A stretch of 11,029 nt of DNA from an uncultured bacterium (GTDB taxonomy: Bacteria > Patescibacteriota > Minisyncoccia > Phycocordibacterales > CAIJYI01). The position numbers were made by a program, and so were the translations under genes. This document shows, in pieces, positions 1 to 7,056 of this stretch (position 1 is its first letter; every line of letters begins with the position of its first letter). Below the pieces are notes generated by a model. It was not told where the DNA came from. It did no database searches and saw nothing but the letters and a program-made list of their open reading frames with translations. The DNA lies in NCBI GenBank assembly GCA_937871115.1, contig CALMXW010000001.1, forward strand, positions 1 to 11,029. Reading direction: 5' to 3'.

Positions 1-99
1 ACAGAAAACACTGTAGAAAACAGATGAAAACACTATACAGGAAAAAGAAACAAGTGAAAAGGGGTTGACACTAGCTCTTTATTTATGTTTTTCTAACTT
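1..99. other. Gene-free A-rich left edge with short GAAAACA repeats
   Basis: These 99 bases lie beyond the stop codon of the last minus-strand gene, and I see no gene in them. Positions 1-60 are A-rich on the plus strand. The heptamer GAAAACA recurs at 4-10, 16-22 and 26-32, and the first and third copies continue as GAAAACACTGTA and GAAAACACTATA. Read on the minus strand this is a T-rich tail that could help end transcription of the M13 gene, but I see no strong GC hairpin with it. A consensus TTGACA at 65-70 on the plus strand has no good -10 partner. The window edge prevents telling whether the repeats continue. Confidence 0.4.
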
Positions 100-2088
100 C
101 TACCAAATCTCAGCTCTCTCTTTCGGGCCACGATACATCTTGTCCCCCGGCTTTACACCAAAGGCTTTGTGGAATTCCTCCATGTTGGCAAGCGGCCCGA
201 TGACACGGAAACGCGATGGGGAGTGTGGGTCGACAATAACATACTTTTTTGCAAGTTCCGGACGGATGTTGTCGCGCTCACTTCTCGTAAATCCTAAAAA
301 GAATCTTTGCTCGGGAGTGAAATTATCAAGAATTTTTCCTGGCTTCCCTTTCAATGATTTCTTGTACGCCTCAAGCGCCACTACCAGTCCGCCCAAGTCG
401 GCAATATTTTCACCCAGAGTCAGCTCACCATTTATGTGCATCCCATCGACAACTTCATACCCGTTGTACTGCTTCACGAGAATTTTTGTTTTTGCTTCAA
501 ATTTTTTTCGATCTTCTTTTGTCCACCACTCATGGAAGTTTCCCTTGCCGTCAAACTTCGAGCCCTCATCATCAAAGCCGTGGGTGATCTCGTGCCCAAT
601 GACAGAGCCAATGGCGCCGTAGTTGAGTGCGTCGTCTGCATCAGGGTCGAAGAATGGCGGTTGCATGATGCCAGCAGGAAAAGCAATCTCGTTCATATTT
701 GGATGATAGTAGGCATTCACGGTCGGTGCGGTCATGTGCCATTCATTGCGATCAATCTTTTTCCCGAGCTTCGCGAGCATTCTTTTGAACTCAAAATCAT
801 GAACACTCTGAATATTTCGAAAATATGAATCGGGAGTAATCACAAGCCCCTTGTAGGTCTTCCACTTTTTCGGATAGCCGAGCTTGCGGGCCATGAGGGC
901 GAGTTTGGCGAGGGCTTTTTTCTTCGTCGCCGTGCTCATCCAGTCGAGCTTTTTTACGCGATCACGAAACACAACAAAAAGGTTGTCGACAAGTTCGTTG
1001 ATTTTTTTGCTTGCCTTGGGACTGAAGTGTCGCGCCACATATTCTTTTCCAAGAGCATCACCGAGACAAGCGTCTGTCATGCCGAGCACGCGCTTCCAGA
1101 GGGGCTTCATCTCTTTCGTCCCCGTAAGTGCCTTTACATGGAAGTCAAAACTCGCCTGAACAAATGCTTTGGTGAGGAGAGGTGCGGCACCATCCAAAAC
1201 ATGCCACAAGAAATATATTTTCCAGTCTTCCATAGGAATTTCTTTGAGCATCATGGAAGACTCTTTGAGGAAATCTACTTGACGGACGATAAACTCACTC
1301 GGGACTTTTTTCCCCTTTAGCCCAACTACAGAGAAATATTCTCCCCATGAAATTTCCGGCGTCTCTTTTTGCAGTGTTTTCAGTGTGCGCTTGTTGTACT
1401 GCTTTTCCACATCGCGGAGCTCGACGCGAGTCATCGAAGCTTTGGCGAGTCGTGTCTCTACGCGCATCACAATCTCGAAATTCTTTTCTGCTGTCTTTTT
1501 GTCTTTCCCAAAAAGAGCCCAGAGAGCAAGAGTGTACTTTTTAAATGTCTCACGAATCTTTTTTGAATCAGTGTCGTCTTTCAGATAGTAATCACGATCC
1601 GGAAGAGAGAGCCCGTCTTGAGAAAAATAGGTGATATGCTGGTCGGATTTCTTTTCATCTTGCTCTACCGACATTCCCCACAAAACACCAAAGCCGCTTT
1701 TGTGCAGTGCCCCGATAGCCGGCACAACATCTGCAGATTTTTTAATACTTTCGATACGTTTGAGCTCGTGCGCGAGAGGTTTTATTCCCGCTTTTTCACG
1801 ACCGGCTTCGTCCATGCCGGAATTATAAAAATCTCGAAGGAGAGCGCGGTGAGTTCCCTGCGTCGCTTTTTTATCTGCGCGTACTTCTTCGAGTATGGCA
1901 TGAAGTTTCGTCCTATTTTCTTCCCGGAGAAGGTCGAATGCTCCCCACTGCGCCTCGGTCGCCGGAATGGAATTTTTCTTCTGCCAGCCCCCTGCGGCAT
2001 ACTGAAAAAAATCTTCTGCTGGAGAAGCGGTGGTGTCGAGGTCTGAGAGATCAAACCCCCAGGAAGTAAGAGTGTTTTTTGTGTTCAT
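100..2088 (-). CDS. pepO: M13-family zinc endopeptidase A (PepO/neprilysin type), cytoplasmic
   Basis: A 662-residue zinc metallo-endopeptidase that should cut oligopeptides. The catalytic set is complete. The zinc motif HEITH is at residues 499-503, with E500 as catalytic base. The third zinc ligand is E560 in GENIADLGG, with D564 behind it. The substrate-binding NAYY is at 458-461. H622 and R628 sit six residues apart, as do H711 and R717 of neprilysin. The protein ends in a Trp, as in family relatives. The M13 N-terminal domain starts near residue 24 (EDFFQYAAGGW). There is no signal peptide or N-terminal membrane helix, so it is predicted to be intracellular like lactococcal PepO, unlike most secreted or anchored M13 enzymes. 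It is rich in lysine, unlike its paralogue at 2708-4702. The ATG lies 12 nt after the scpB stop with no clear Shine-Dalgarno, which suggests cotranscription with scpB. The family is certain; the substrate is unknown. Confidence 0.93.
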   Translation of the reverse strand: MNTKNTLTSWGFDLSDLDTTASPAEDFFQYAAGGWQKKNSIPATEAQWGAFDLLREENRTKLHAILEEVRADKKATQGTHRALLRDFYNSGMDEAGREKAGIKPLAHELKRIESIKKSADVVPAIGALHKSGFGVLWGMSVEQDEKKSDQHITYFSQDGLSLPDRDYYLKDDTDSKKIRETFKKYTLALWALFGKDKKTAEKNFEIVMRVETRLAKASMTRVELRDVEKQYNKRTLKTLQKETPEISWGEYFSVVGLKGKKVPSEFIVRQVDFLKESSMMLKEIPMEDWKIYFLWHVLDGAAPLLTKAFVQASFDFHVKALTGTKEMKPLWKRVLGMTDACLGDALGKEYVARHFSPKASKKINELVDNLFVVFRDRVKKLDWMSTATKKKALAKLALMARKLGYPKKWKTYKGLVITPDSYFRNIQSVHDFEFKRMLAKLGKKIDRNEWHMTAPTVNAYYHPNMNEIAFPAGIMQPPFFDPDADDALNYGAIGSVIGHEITHGFDDEGSKFDGKGNFHEWWTKEDRKKFEAKTKILVKQYNGYEVVDGMHINGELTLGENIADLGGLVVALEAYKKSLKGKPGKILDNFTPEQRFFLGFTRSERDNIRPELAKKYVIVDPHSPSRFRVIGPLANMEEFHKAFGVKPGDKMYRGPKERAEIW

Positions 2089-2100
2089 CGTTCACTTGTA

Positions 2101-2643
2101 TCATTTCTCTTCGCTTTCCTCAAGAGCGGCTTCTATTTTTTCATAAAACGTATCGTATTCCGGCAAGTCTTCAATGCGCGAGATGCCCAAATGCGAAAGC
2201 AAGTCAAAAGACGGGCGGTACAGGAAACTGCGCTCACTCTTGGGACTCGGTATGCGCTCTACGAGTCCGCGCACAAGGAGATTGCGAAGAATAAAGCCCG
2301 AATTCACTCCGCGAATATAATCCACCTCGGGTTTTGATATCGGGCCTTTATAGAGGACGATAGTAAGCGTCTCCAGTGCTGCCTTGCCGAGATCTTTCGA
2401 GAGCTCTTCTTTAGTGATTTTTTCAACGAGCTCGCCTGCTTCCGGCGCAGTACCGAGAGTCACTTCATCGTCTTTGCGCACGAGCACAATCCCCCGGCGC
2501 GAGTCCGTAAGTTTTGCATCAAGCTCTTGTAGTGCGTTTTGAACAGCGTCTTCATCCACTTCAAAAATAGATGCAAGCTTGGAAACTTTCATCGGCTCGC
2601 CTTTGAAAAAAAGTATTGATTCAATAAGTGCGTCGAGTGGCAT
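2101..2643 (-). CDS. scpB: Segregation and condensation protein B (ScpB)
   Basis: A 180-residue ScpB, the dimeric winged-helix subunit that binds ScpA and with it forms the non-SMC part of the bacterial SMC condensin for chromosome compaction and segregation. The first winged helix covers roughly residues 1-75. The second carries the family signature LGKAALETL at 85-93 followed by RGVNS at 111-115 and LLVRGLVER. The tail is acidic. Length is normal for the family. I chose the ATG at 2641-2643 because ScpB proteins typically start with a short lead into a helix like LIESILFF, and because a TATACT -10 box ends 6 nt upstream. An in-frame ATG at 2697 would lie before the terminator hairpin of the preceding gene. 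It ends in TGA and is followed 12 nt later by M13 peptidase A. Its partner scpA is about 2.1 kb upstream, separated by another M13 gene. Confidence 0.93.
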   Translation of the reverse strand: MPLDALIESILFFKGEPMKVSKLASIFEVDEDAVQNALQELDAKLTDSRRGIVLVRKDDEVTLGTAPEAGELVEKITKEELSKDLGKAALETLTIVLYKGPISKPEVDYIRGVNSGFILRNLLVRGLVERIPSPKSERSFLYRPSFDLLSHLGISRIEDLPEYDTFYEKIEAALEESEEK

Positions 2644-2678
2644 GAATGTAGTATAACAAAAAAGTGCTACCCGAAATA
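2644..2678 (-). promoter_or_regulatory. Predicted scpB promoter, leaderless configuration
   Basis: On the minus strand TATACT (2650-2655) is followed by six bases, ACATTC, and then the scpB ATG. A start site the usual 6-8 nt after the -10 would fall on or next to the A of ATG, so the mRNA would have no leader. The 17-nt-spaced -35 position (2673-2678) reads TATTTC, a poor match, and lies inside the terminator hairpin loop of the preceding gene. Confidence 0.5.
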
Positions 2679-2690
2679 GATGGGTAGCAC
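2658..2690 (-). terminator. Intrinsic terminator after M13 peptidase B
   Basis: A perfect 9-bp inverted repeat, GTGCTACCC and GGGTAGCAC, occupies 2682-2690 and 2664-2672 with a 9-nt loop. It is followed on the minus strand by six T residues (2658-2663). It begins 17 nt after the M13B stop codon. It separates the pilB-scpA-M13B unit from scpB, whose -10 box starts only 2 nt after the T-run. Confidence 0.85.
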
Positions 2691-2707
2691 CAAACACTCA
2701 AGACTTC

Positions 2708-4702
2708 TTACCAGATTTCTAGACGTTGCTCTGGTGCGCGGTACATTCCGTCTCCTTCCTGAACCCCGAAGGCCTGGTGGAATTCGGGAATATAAGAAAG
2801 GGTAACATTGCAACGAAGCTTCGGCGGAGCATGGAAGTCACTCGCAACAAGTCTTCGCAAATATTCGTCACGAAACTGCATACCCCACGTACGAGCCCAT
2901 CCAATAAAAAAATACTGCTCTGGGGTAAGGTCGCCTTCTTCCATTGCTGGCCGACCATGCTTTTCGAAATATACCTGCATAGCTTTGTACGCCAGGGAAA
3001 CACCACCGAGATCGGCAATATTTTCTCCACAAGTGAGTTGCCCGTTAATAGGTAACCACTCTACATCAGACAGACCGCTCGGATCTCCGAGAGCTATCTT
3101 CTCCTCGTTCCACTGACGGACCATCTCCTCTGTCCGTGCGGTGAAGTTTTCCTTGCTCGTATCAGTCCACCACAATTTCAGATTCCCAAATTCGTCATGC
3201 GCAGAACCACTGTCATCGAAGGGATGGGTCATTTCGTGAAAAATGATAGCCAGCATCGCTCCACAAGAGAGTGCCGGGTGGCCAGACTCATCGAAGAAGG
3301 GGGGCTGGATGATAGCGAGCGGGAAAGTAAGGCTGTTTCGAAGAGGGCAGTAGCAGGCGTTTACTGTTTGCGGGGTCATCTCCCATTCTTCCCGGTCGAC
3401 CGGTTGATTGAGTTTTGCAAACTGATATTCCATCTCAAAACAGTTTGCCCTCAAGACATTACCCAGATATTCGTCAGGAAAAATTTGAAGATTTGTGTAT
3501 GTACGCCACTTTTCCTTATCTGGGTAACCGAGGTTTACCGAGAAATACTCGAGCTTTCTCCGTGCTGCCGCTTTTGTCTCGGCGTCCATCCAATCAAGCT
3601 CTTCTATCCGGTCGCGAAAGACTCCGATTCCAAGATCAACCATCTCGCGAATTTTTTCTCTCGCACTCTCGCTGAAATATTTCTCTGCGTAGAGTCTACC
3701 TACCGCCCACCCGAGAGCATTGTCTACCACAGTAGCTACACGTTTTTCTCGGGACATCATTTCCGTTGCGCCGGAAAGAATCCTTCCTCGAAAGGAAAAA
3801 TCTTCTTCAACGAACACCTTTGATAGATATGGGGCGACGCCATCTAAAAGACGCCACTGGAAATATGCCTCCCATACATTACTCGGAAATTCATCAAAAA
3901 GCGAATTCACTTTCCTCAAGAAATCTGGTTGCATCACGATACAACTTTCGACTTCGACACCCCAAAGAAAAAAGTAAGTCTCCCAGTCCATGTTTGGAAC
4001 TAAATCAGAAAGTTCTTCTCGGGTCATCTTGTGGTAGACTTTTTCTCCATTACGAAGATCTTCCGTAGGCATTGATGCCTGGGCAAGTTGCGTTTCAAGA
4101 TCAAGAATCCTTCGGCCAAGCAAAACCGGAAGTCCTGCGAGACTCATCATGGCATCAATGTGAGCCACATATTTTTCGCGAACCTCGCAGTACTTTGGAT
4201 TCGGGTCGAGATAGTATTCTCTGTCGGGAAGCCCGAGTCCGGACTGTCCGAGGTGAAGAATATGGACACTTGAGTCTTTCATGTCGGGCTCAACAGTGAC
4301 CCTCCATAAAGCATTCAAGTTGCCCCAATGGAAGTCTCTGAGGACAATGGCACGACGCTTTGGATTATTGCAACCACCAAATGCCCAAAGCATGCTTACA
4401 ATAGGGTCCGCTCCCAACGACTCGATAAGCTCCTCGTCCATGCCGGAAGCATAGAAGTCCGCAATACACCTCATCTCTTGGGTACGCGATCCCTCTTCAA
4501 GATGGGTAAGGGAGAGGATTATCTCTTGGATTCTCCTGATCGACTCATCACGAAGGGAAATAAAGGATCCCCACCCTGGCTTGTCTGCGGGAATTGGATT
4601 TTCACGAAACCAAACACCGTTTACCCATTGATGAAAGTCATCCTGGGGTCGAACACTGCAATCAACCGGAGCACTTAAGTGCGGGAGAGTAACTTCATTC
4701 AT
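2708..4702 (-). CDS. pepO: M13-family zinc endopeptidase B (PepO/neprilysin type), cytoplasmic
   Basis: A 664-residue paralogue of the M13 peptidase at 100-2088. The zinc motif HEMTH is at 489-493 (E490 catalytic). GENIADLGG supplies ligand E560 and D564. H624 and R630 match the conserved His-Arg pair, so it should be active. The substrate-binding NAYY has become NACY (N448-Y451), and the spacing from HExxH to the Glu ligand is 71 residues against 61 in the paralogue. The extra residues lie around the segment with ALGDPSGLSDVEW. There is no signal peptide or membrane helix. The protein is rich in Glu and Asp where the paralogue is rich in Lys. The ATG at 4700-4702 follows a 68-nt spacer after scpA. 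Only a weak AGGG sits 9 nt upstream, but no other start precedes the conserved DDFHQWVNGVW block. A strong terminator follows. The natural substrate cannot be read from sequence. Confidence 0.92.
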   Translation of the reverse strand: MNEVTLPHLSAPVDCSVRPQDDFHQWVNGVWFRENPIPADKPGWGSFISLRDESIRRIQEIILSLTHLEEGSRTQEMRCIADFYASGMDEELIESLGADPIVSMLWAFGGCNNPKRRAIVLRDFHWGNLNALWRVTVEPDMKDSSVHILHLGQSGLGLPDREYYLDPNPKYCEVREKYVAHIDAMMSLAGLPVLLGRRILDLETQLAQASMPTEDLRNGEKVYHKMTREELSDLVPNMDWETYFFLWGVEVESCIVMQPDFLRKVNSLFDEFPSNVWEAYFQWRLLDGVAPYLSKVFVEEDFSFRGRILSGATEMMSREKRVATVVDNALGWAVGRLYAEKYFSESAREKIREMVDLGIGVFRDRIEELDWMDAETKAAARRKLEYFSVNLGYPDKEKWRTYTNLQIFPDEYLGNVLRANCFEMEYQFAKLNQPVDREEWEMTPQTVNACYCPLRNSLTFPLAIIQPPFFDESGHPALSCGAMLAIIFHEMTHPFDDSGSAHDEFGNLKLWWTDTSKENFTARTEEMVRQWNEEKIALGDPSGLSDVEWLPINGQLTCGENIADLGGVSLAYKAMQVYFEKHGRPAMEEGDLTPEQYFFIGWARTWGMQFRDEYLRRLVASDFHAPPKLRCNVTLSYIPEFHQAFGVQEGDGMYRAPEQRLEIW

Positions 4703-4727
4703 CTGTATATACCCTGTGCTATGTCAA

Positions 4728-4768
4728 AAAAAACCAGCCTCAATCTACCATAGAAATTTACAGGCGAC
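4728..4768 (-). terminator. Weak terminator-like element or attenuator between scpA and M13B
   Basis: On the minus strand an eight-T run (about 4728-4735) follows GGCTGG. The only stem I can draw is short (GCCT with AGGC, about 20 nt apart, possibly extended by outer bases). It may cause partial termination between scpA and the peptidase gene, or be a plain T-run. Directly after it comes a TTGACA (4722-4727) with no convincing -10 at a proper distance. Confidence 0.25.
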
Positions 4769-4770
4769 AA

Positions 4771-5508
4771 CTAATATTCTGGCACAGTGATTTCGCGTGT
4801 TTCGATCTCTATATCTTCAAAATGCGTTTCTTGGTTTGCGGAAATGACACCCCGTTTTACGAGCTCAAGCACGGCGAGGAAACTCACGATGATCGTCACT
4901 TTGTTTTCTTTATTGTCAGCCTCTCCCCTTCCAGAAAATTCATGGAAGCTCGTCTTGAGATGTTTTTTAATCCTCTCTACCAGGCGCACGATCATATCTT
5001 CAAGGCTGACAATTTTTTTTACACTCACTCTCGGCATGGCTTCTTTTTTTGGCAGTCCCGCAAGCACATTCTGCATGGAAAGAAAAATATTCCCGAGCGC
5101 TACGTCGCTTCCGGGCGAAAACACCGGTACGATTTCTTTTTTATCACCGCGCGGAAAAATAATGCGCTTTCCAAACTGTGCGCCCACATGCACCGCGAGC
5201 TCGCGAATGCGCTCGTACAGCTTGAGACGTTTTTTGAGATCCTCGATGTTCCCCTCTTCTTCGGAAGTAAGCGGGAGCGAGGGGAGTAGGGATCGCGACT
5301 TAATGAGAAGAAGAGTCGAAGAGAAGAAAAGAAAATTGGTAATTTCGTGAAGGGCAGTATCGCTCAGCTCTTCTGTGTGTGCGATGAAATCGTCTGCAAC
5401 TTTTGCGAGAGAAATATCATTAATAAAAAACTTTCGCTTCTCGACGAGCGTCAGGAGAAGGTCGAGGGGGCCTTCGAAAGTTTCGGTTTTAATCTGAAAA
5501 GCAGACAC
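4771..5508 (-). CDS. scpA: Segregation and condensation protein A (ScpA)
   Basis: A 245-residue ScpA, the kleisin subunit that bridges the SMC heads and binds ScpB. The kleisin N-terminal signature FEGPLDLLL is at residues 11-19, followed by helices that include LLIKSRSLLP at 67-76. A variable middle leads to the C-terminal winged helix (about 204-226, VTIIVSFLAVLELVKRG) that contacts the SMC cap. The start is a GTG at 5506-5508. It gives the usual short lead before FEGPLDLLL and lies 5 nt after the pilB stop, so translation is probably coupled to pilB; no Shine-Dalgarno is evident. Length is typical. In most bacteria scpB follows directly. Here an M13 peptidase gene and a terminator lie between them. 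Confidence 0.94.
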   Translation of the reverse strand: MSAFQIKTETFEGPLDLLLTLVEKRKFFINDISLAKVADDFIAHTEELSDTALHEITNFLFFSSTLLLIKSRSLLPSLPLTSEEEGNIEDLKKRLKLYERIRELAVHVGAQFGKRIIFPRGDKKEIVPVFSPGSDVALGNIFLSMQNVLAGLPKKEAMPRVSVKKIVSLEDMIVRLVERIKKHLKTSFHEFSGRGEADNKENKVTIIVSFLAVLELVKRGVISANQETHFEDIEIETREITVPEY

Positions 5509-5513
5509 GGTTT

Positions 5514-6995
5514 TTATATCGTTGCTTGTATCACCTCTTCGAGGGTAGTGATCCCCTGGCGGACTTTTGAGAAGCCGTCATTTCGAATCGTTTCCGGCAT
5601 GTGAGTTTGGATGTACTCGTCGAGTTTGCTCATCGGTGCTTGCTCGATGACTAGGTTACGAAATTCATCGGTAACTTCGAATACCTCGAAGATTCCCGTC
5701 CTCCCGATAAAGCCCGTGTGGTGGCAGGCATCGCACCCTCGACCAGCAAAGACAGGCTCGCCGGTCCATTCGATATTAAACATTCGGAGGAGCTCATACG
5801 GCGGCTCGGCTGGAGCGCGGCATTTGTCACAAATCTTTCGCACCAAGCGTTCCGCCATCACACCCGCGAGGGCAGACGAAACGATGGAACGCTCGATATC
5901 CATTTCGGAAAGACGGACCAGTGCTCCGCTGATGGAGTTGGTGTGGAGCGTGGTAAGGACGAGGCGGCCCACGAGAGCGAGGCGCATAGCGGTCTCTGCG
6001 GTCTCTTCGTCACGGATTTCACCGATCATGATCATGTCCGGGTCTTGGCGCAAGATAGCTTTGAGTCCGGCATTAAACGAAAGTCCGAATTGTGGGCTCA
6101 CCTGCGACTGGCGCACATTTGGAAGGTGGTACTCGACCGGGTCTTCGAGGGTCACGATCGCTTTATCTTTGTCGTTGAGGTAATTCAAAATAGAATACAA
6201 CGTGGTGGTTTTACCCGAGCCGCTGTGGCCCGTGACGAGGAAAACCCCATGACCTCTACGAAGAATCTTTTTAACTGAGAGCAATGTCTTGTCTGAAAAT
6301 CCAACGCTCTCCAGAGAAAGCAAACCTTGCTCTTTGTTGAGCGCACGAAGCACCGCCACCTCACCGTTAATGGTAGGCATTGTTGAAACACGGAAGTTGA
6401 GATCCATGAAGCTGCGTTGGAGCTCGCCCTCTGCGTTTTTCTTCGGCATTCCTTCCAGAAGAAGCTCAAGGTGGCCGTCTTGCGGGATATTTTTTTCCAC
6501 CACCTGCATACCGGAGATAACCTTAATACGCGAGAGGACCGTATCATGAAATTCAATCCCCCACTGTGCGACCTCGTGAATAAGTCCATTGAGACGAAAG
6601 CGGACGGAGAGATAATCTTTTTCCGGAACAATGTGAATGTCCGAGGCATCGAGACGCATCGCTTCGGTGAACACCTGGTTGAGCCACGCGGCCGGAGTCA
6701 TCCCTTTTTCCGCTTCTGTTGTCTCGAGACTTTCCCGTGTTGAAGTCACGCTACTGTCTGCCTGGTCGGCTTCGTTCTCTGGAAAGTCTTCAGGTACGGG
6801 AGCCGGGCGTGGTGCTGGTTGAATGAAGTCGCCCGGTGGAGATGTCCTCTCCTGTACGGGAGGCTCTGGTGCATCAGCTTGACTCGTCGCGCCTGGAAAG
6901 TCGGTTGGGGGAACAGAGGAAGACGAAGACGCGTCCGGTACGTCAGCATTAAAAAGATTGGCACGCTCGAGGAGTTCGCGTTTTTTGAGAAGCAT
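5514..6995 (-). CDS. pilB: Type IV pilus / type II secretion assembly ATPase (PilB/GspE family)
   Basis: A 493-residue secretion ATPase that powers pilin polymerisation at the inner face of the membrane. Visible motifs in order are Walker A GHSGSGKTT (256-264), Asp box TLEDPVEY (282-289), Walker B IMIGEIRDEE within 322-331 and His box LTTLHTNS (347-354). A CxxC pair follows (C389/C392 and C421/C424), the zinc site typical of PilB/GspE rather than the retraction ATPase PilT. The usual N-terminal T2SSE_N/MshEN domain is absent. Instead residues 17-100 are low-complexity, rich in Pro, Ser, Ala and acidic residues. I chose the ATG at 6993-6995 because a TATACT box ends exactly 7 nt upstream; an in-frame TTG at 7016 lies upstream of the box. 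No pilC, pilT or pilin gene is in the window. scpA follows after 5 nt. The family is sure; pilus versus secretion role is inferred. Confidence 0.92.
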   Translation of the reverse strand: MLLKKRELLERANLFNADVPDASSSSSVPPTDFPGATSQADAPEPPVQERTSPPGDFIQPAPRPAPVPEDFPENEADQADSSVTSTRESLETTEAEKGMTPAAWLNQVFTEAMRLDASDIHIVPEKDYLSVRFRLNGLIHEVAQWGIEFHDTVLSRIKVISGMQVVEKNIPQDGHLELLLEGMPKKNAEGELQRSFMDLNFRVSTMPTINGEVAVLRALNKEQGLLSLESVGFSDKTLLSVKKILRRGHGVFLVTGHSGSGKTTTLYSILNYLNDKDKAIVTLEDPVEYHLPNVRQSQVSPQFGLSFNAGLKAILRQDPDMIMIGEIRDEETAETAMRLALVGRLVLTTLHTNSISGALVRLSEMDIERSIVSSALAGVMAERLVRKICDKCRAPAEPPYELLRMFNIEWTGEPVFAGRGCDACHHTGFIGRTGIFEVFEVTDEFRNLVIEQAPMSKLDEYIQTHMPETIRNDGFSKVRQGITTLEEVIQATI

Positions 6996-7032
6996 ATACA
7001 ACAGTATACTACGCAAAAGAACTTCTTAAAAA
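6996..7032 (-). promoter_or_regulatory. Predicted pilB promoter, leaderless configuration
   Basis: TATACT on the minus strand (7003-7008) is followed by seven bases, GTTGTAT, and then the pilB ATG. The -35 region is weak (TTTTTA at 7027-7032 with an 18-nt spacer). It lies in the 61-nt gap after prfA, which shows no terminator, so read-through from rpmE-prfA may also reach pilB. Confidence 0.5.
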
Positions 7033-7056
7033 CGTTATCCCCAACAAGAGAGTAAA

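Noticed and set aside
65..93. TTGACA on the plus strand near the left edge
   Set aside because: No acceptable -10 lies 15-19 nt downstream, and it would drive transcription antisense into the M13A gene.
2644..2697. 18-codon N-terminal extension of scpB
   Set aside because: It would be translated from inside the terminator hairpin and T-run of the preceding gene and has no family similarity; the ATG at 2643 fits the family and the -10 spacing.
3197..3823. 208-codon open frame on the plus strand
   Set aside because: It lies antisense within the well-conserved M13B coding region, including the HEMTH codons, and has no recognisable domain.
4703..4727. Consensus TTGACA as a promoter for M13B
   Set aside because: The TATATA-like bases are only about 10 nt away, and the proper 16-18 nt spacing falls on the start codon; no functional -10 can be drawn.
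6996..7016. TTG start seven codons upstream for pilB
   Set aside because: This start lies upstream of the TATACT box, and the ATG fits the -10 spacing seen at other genes.
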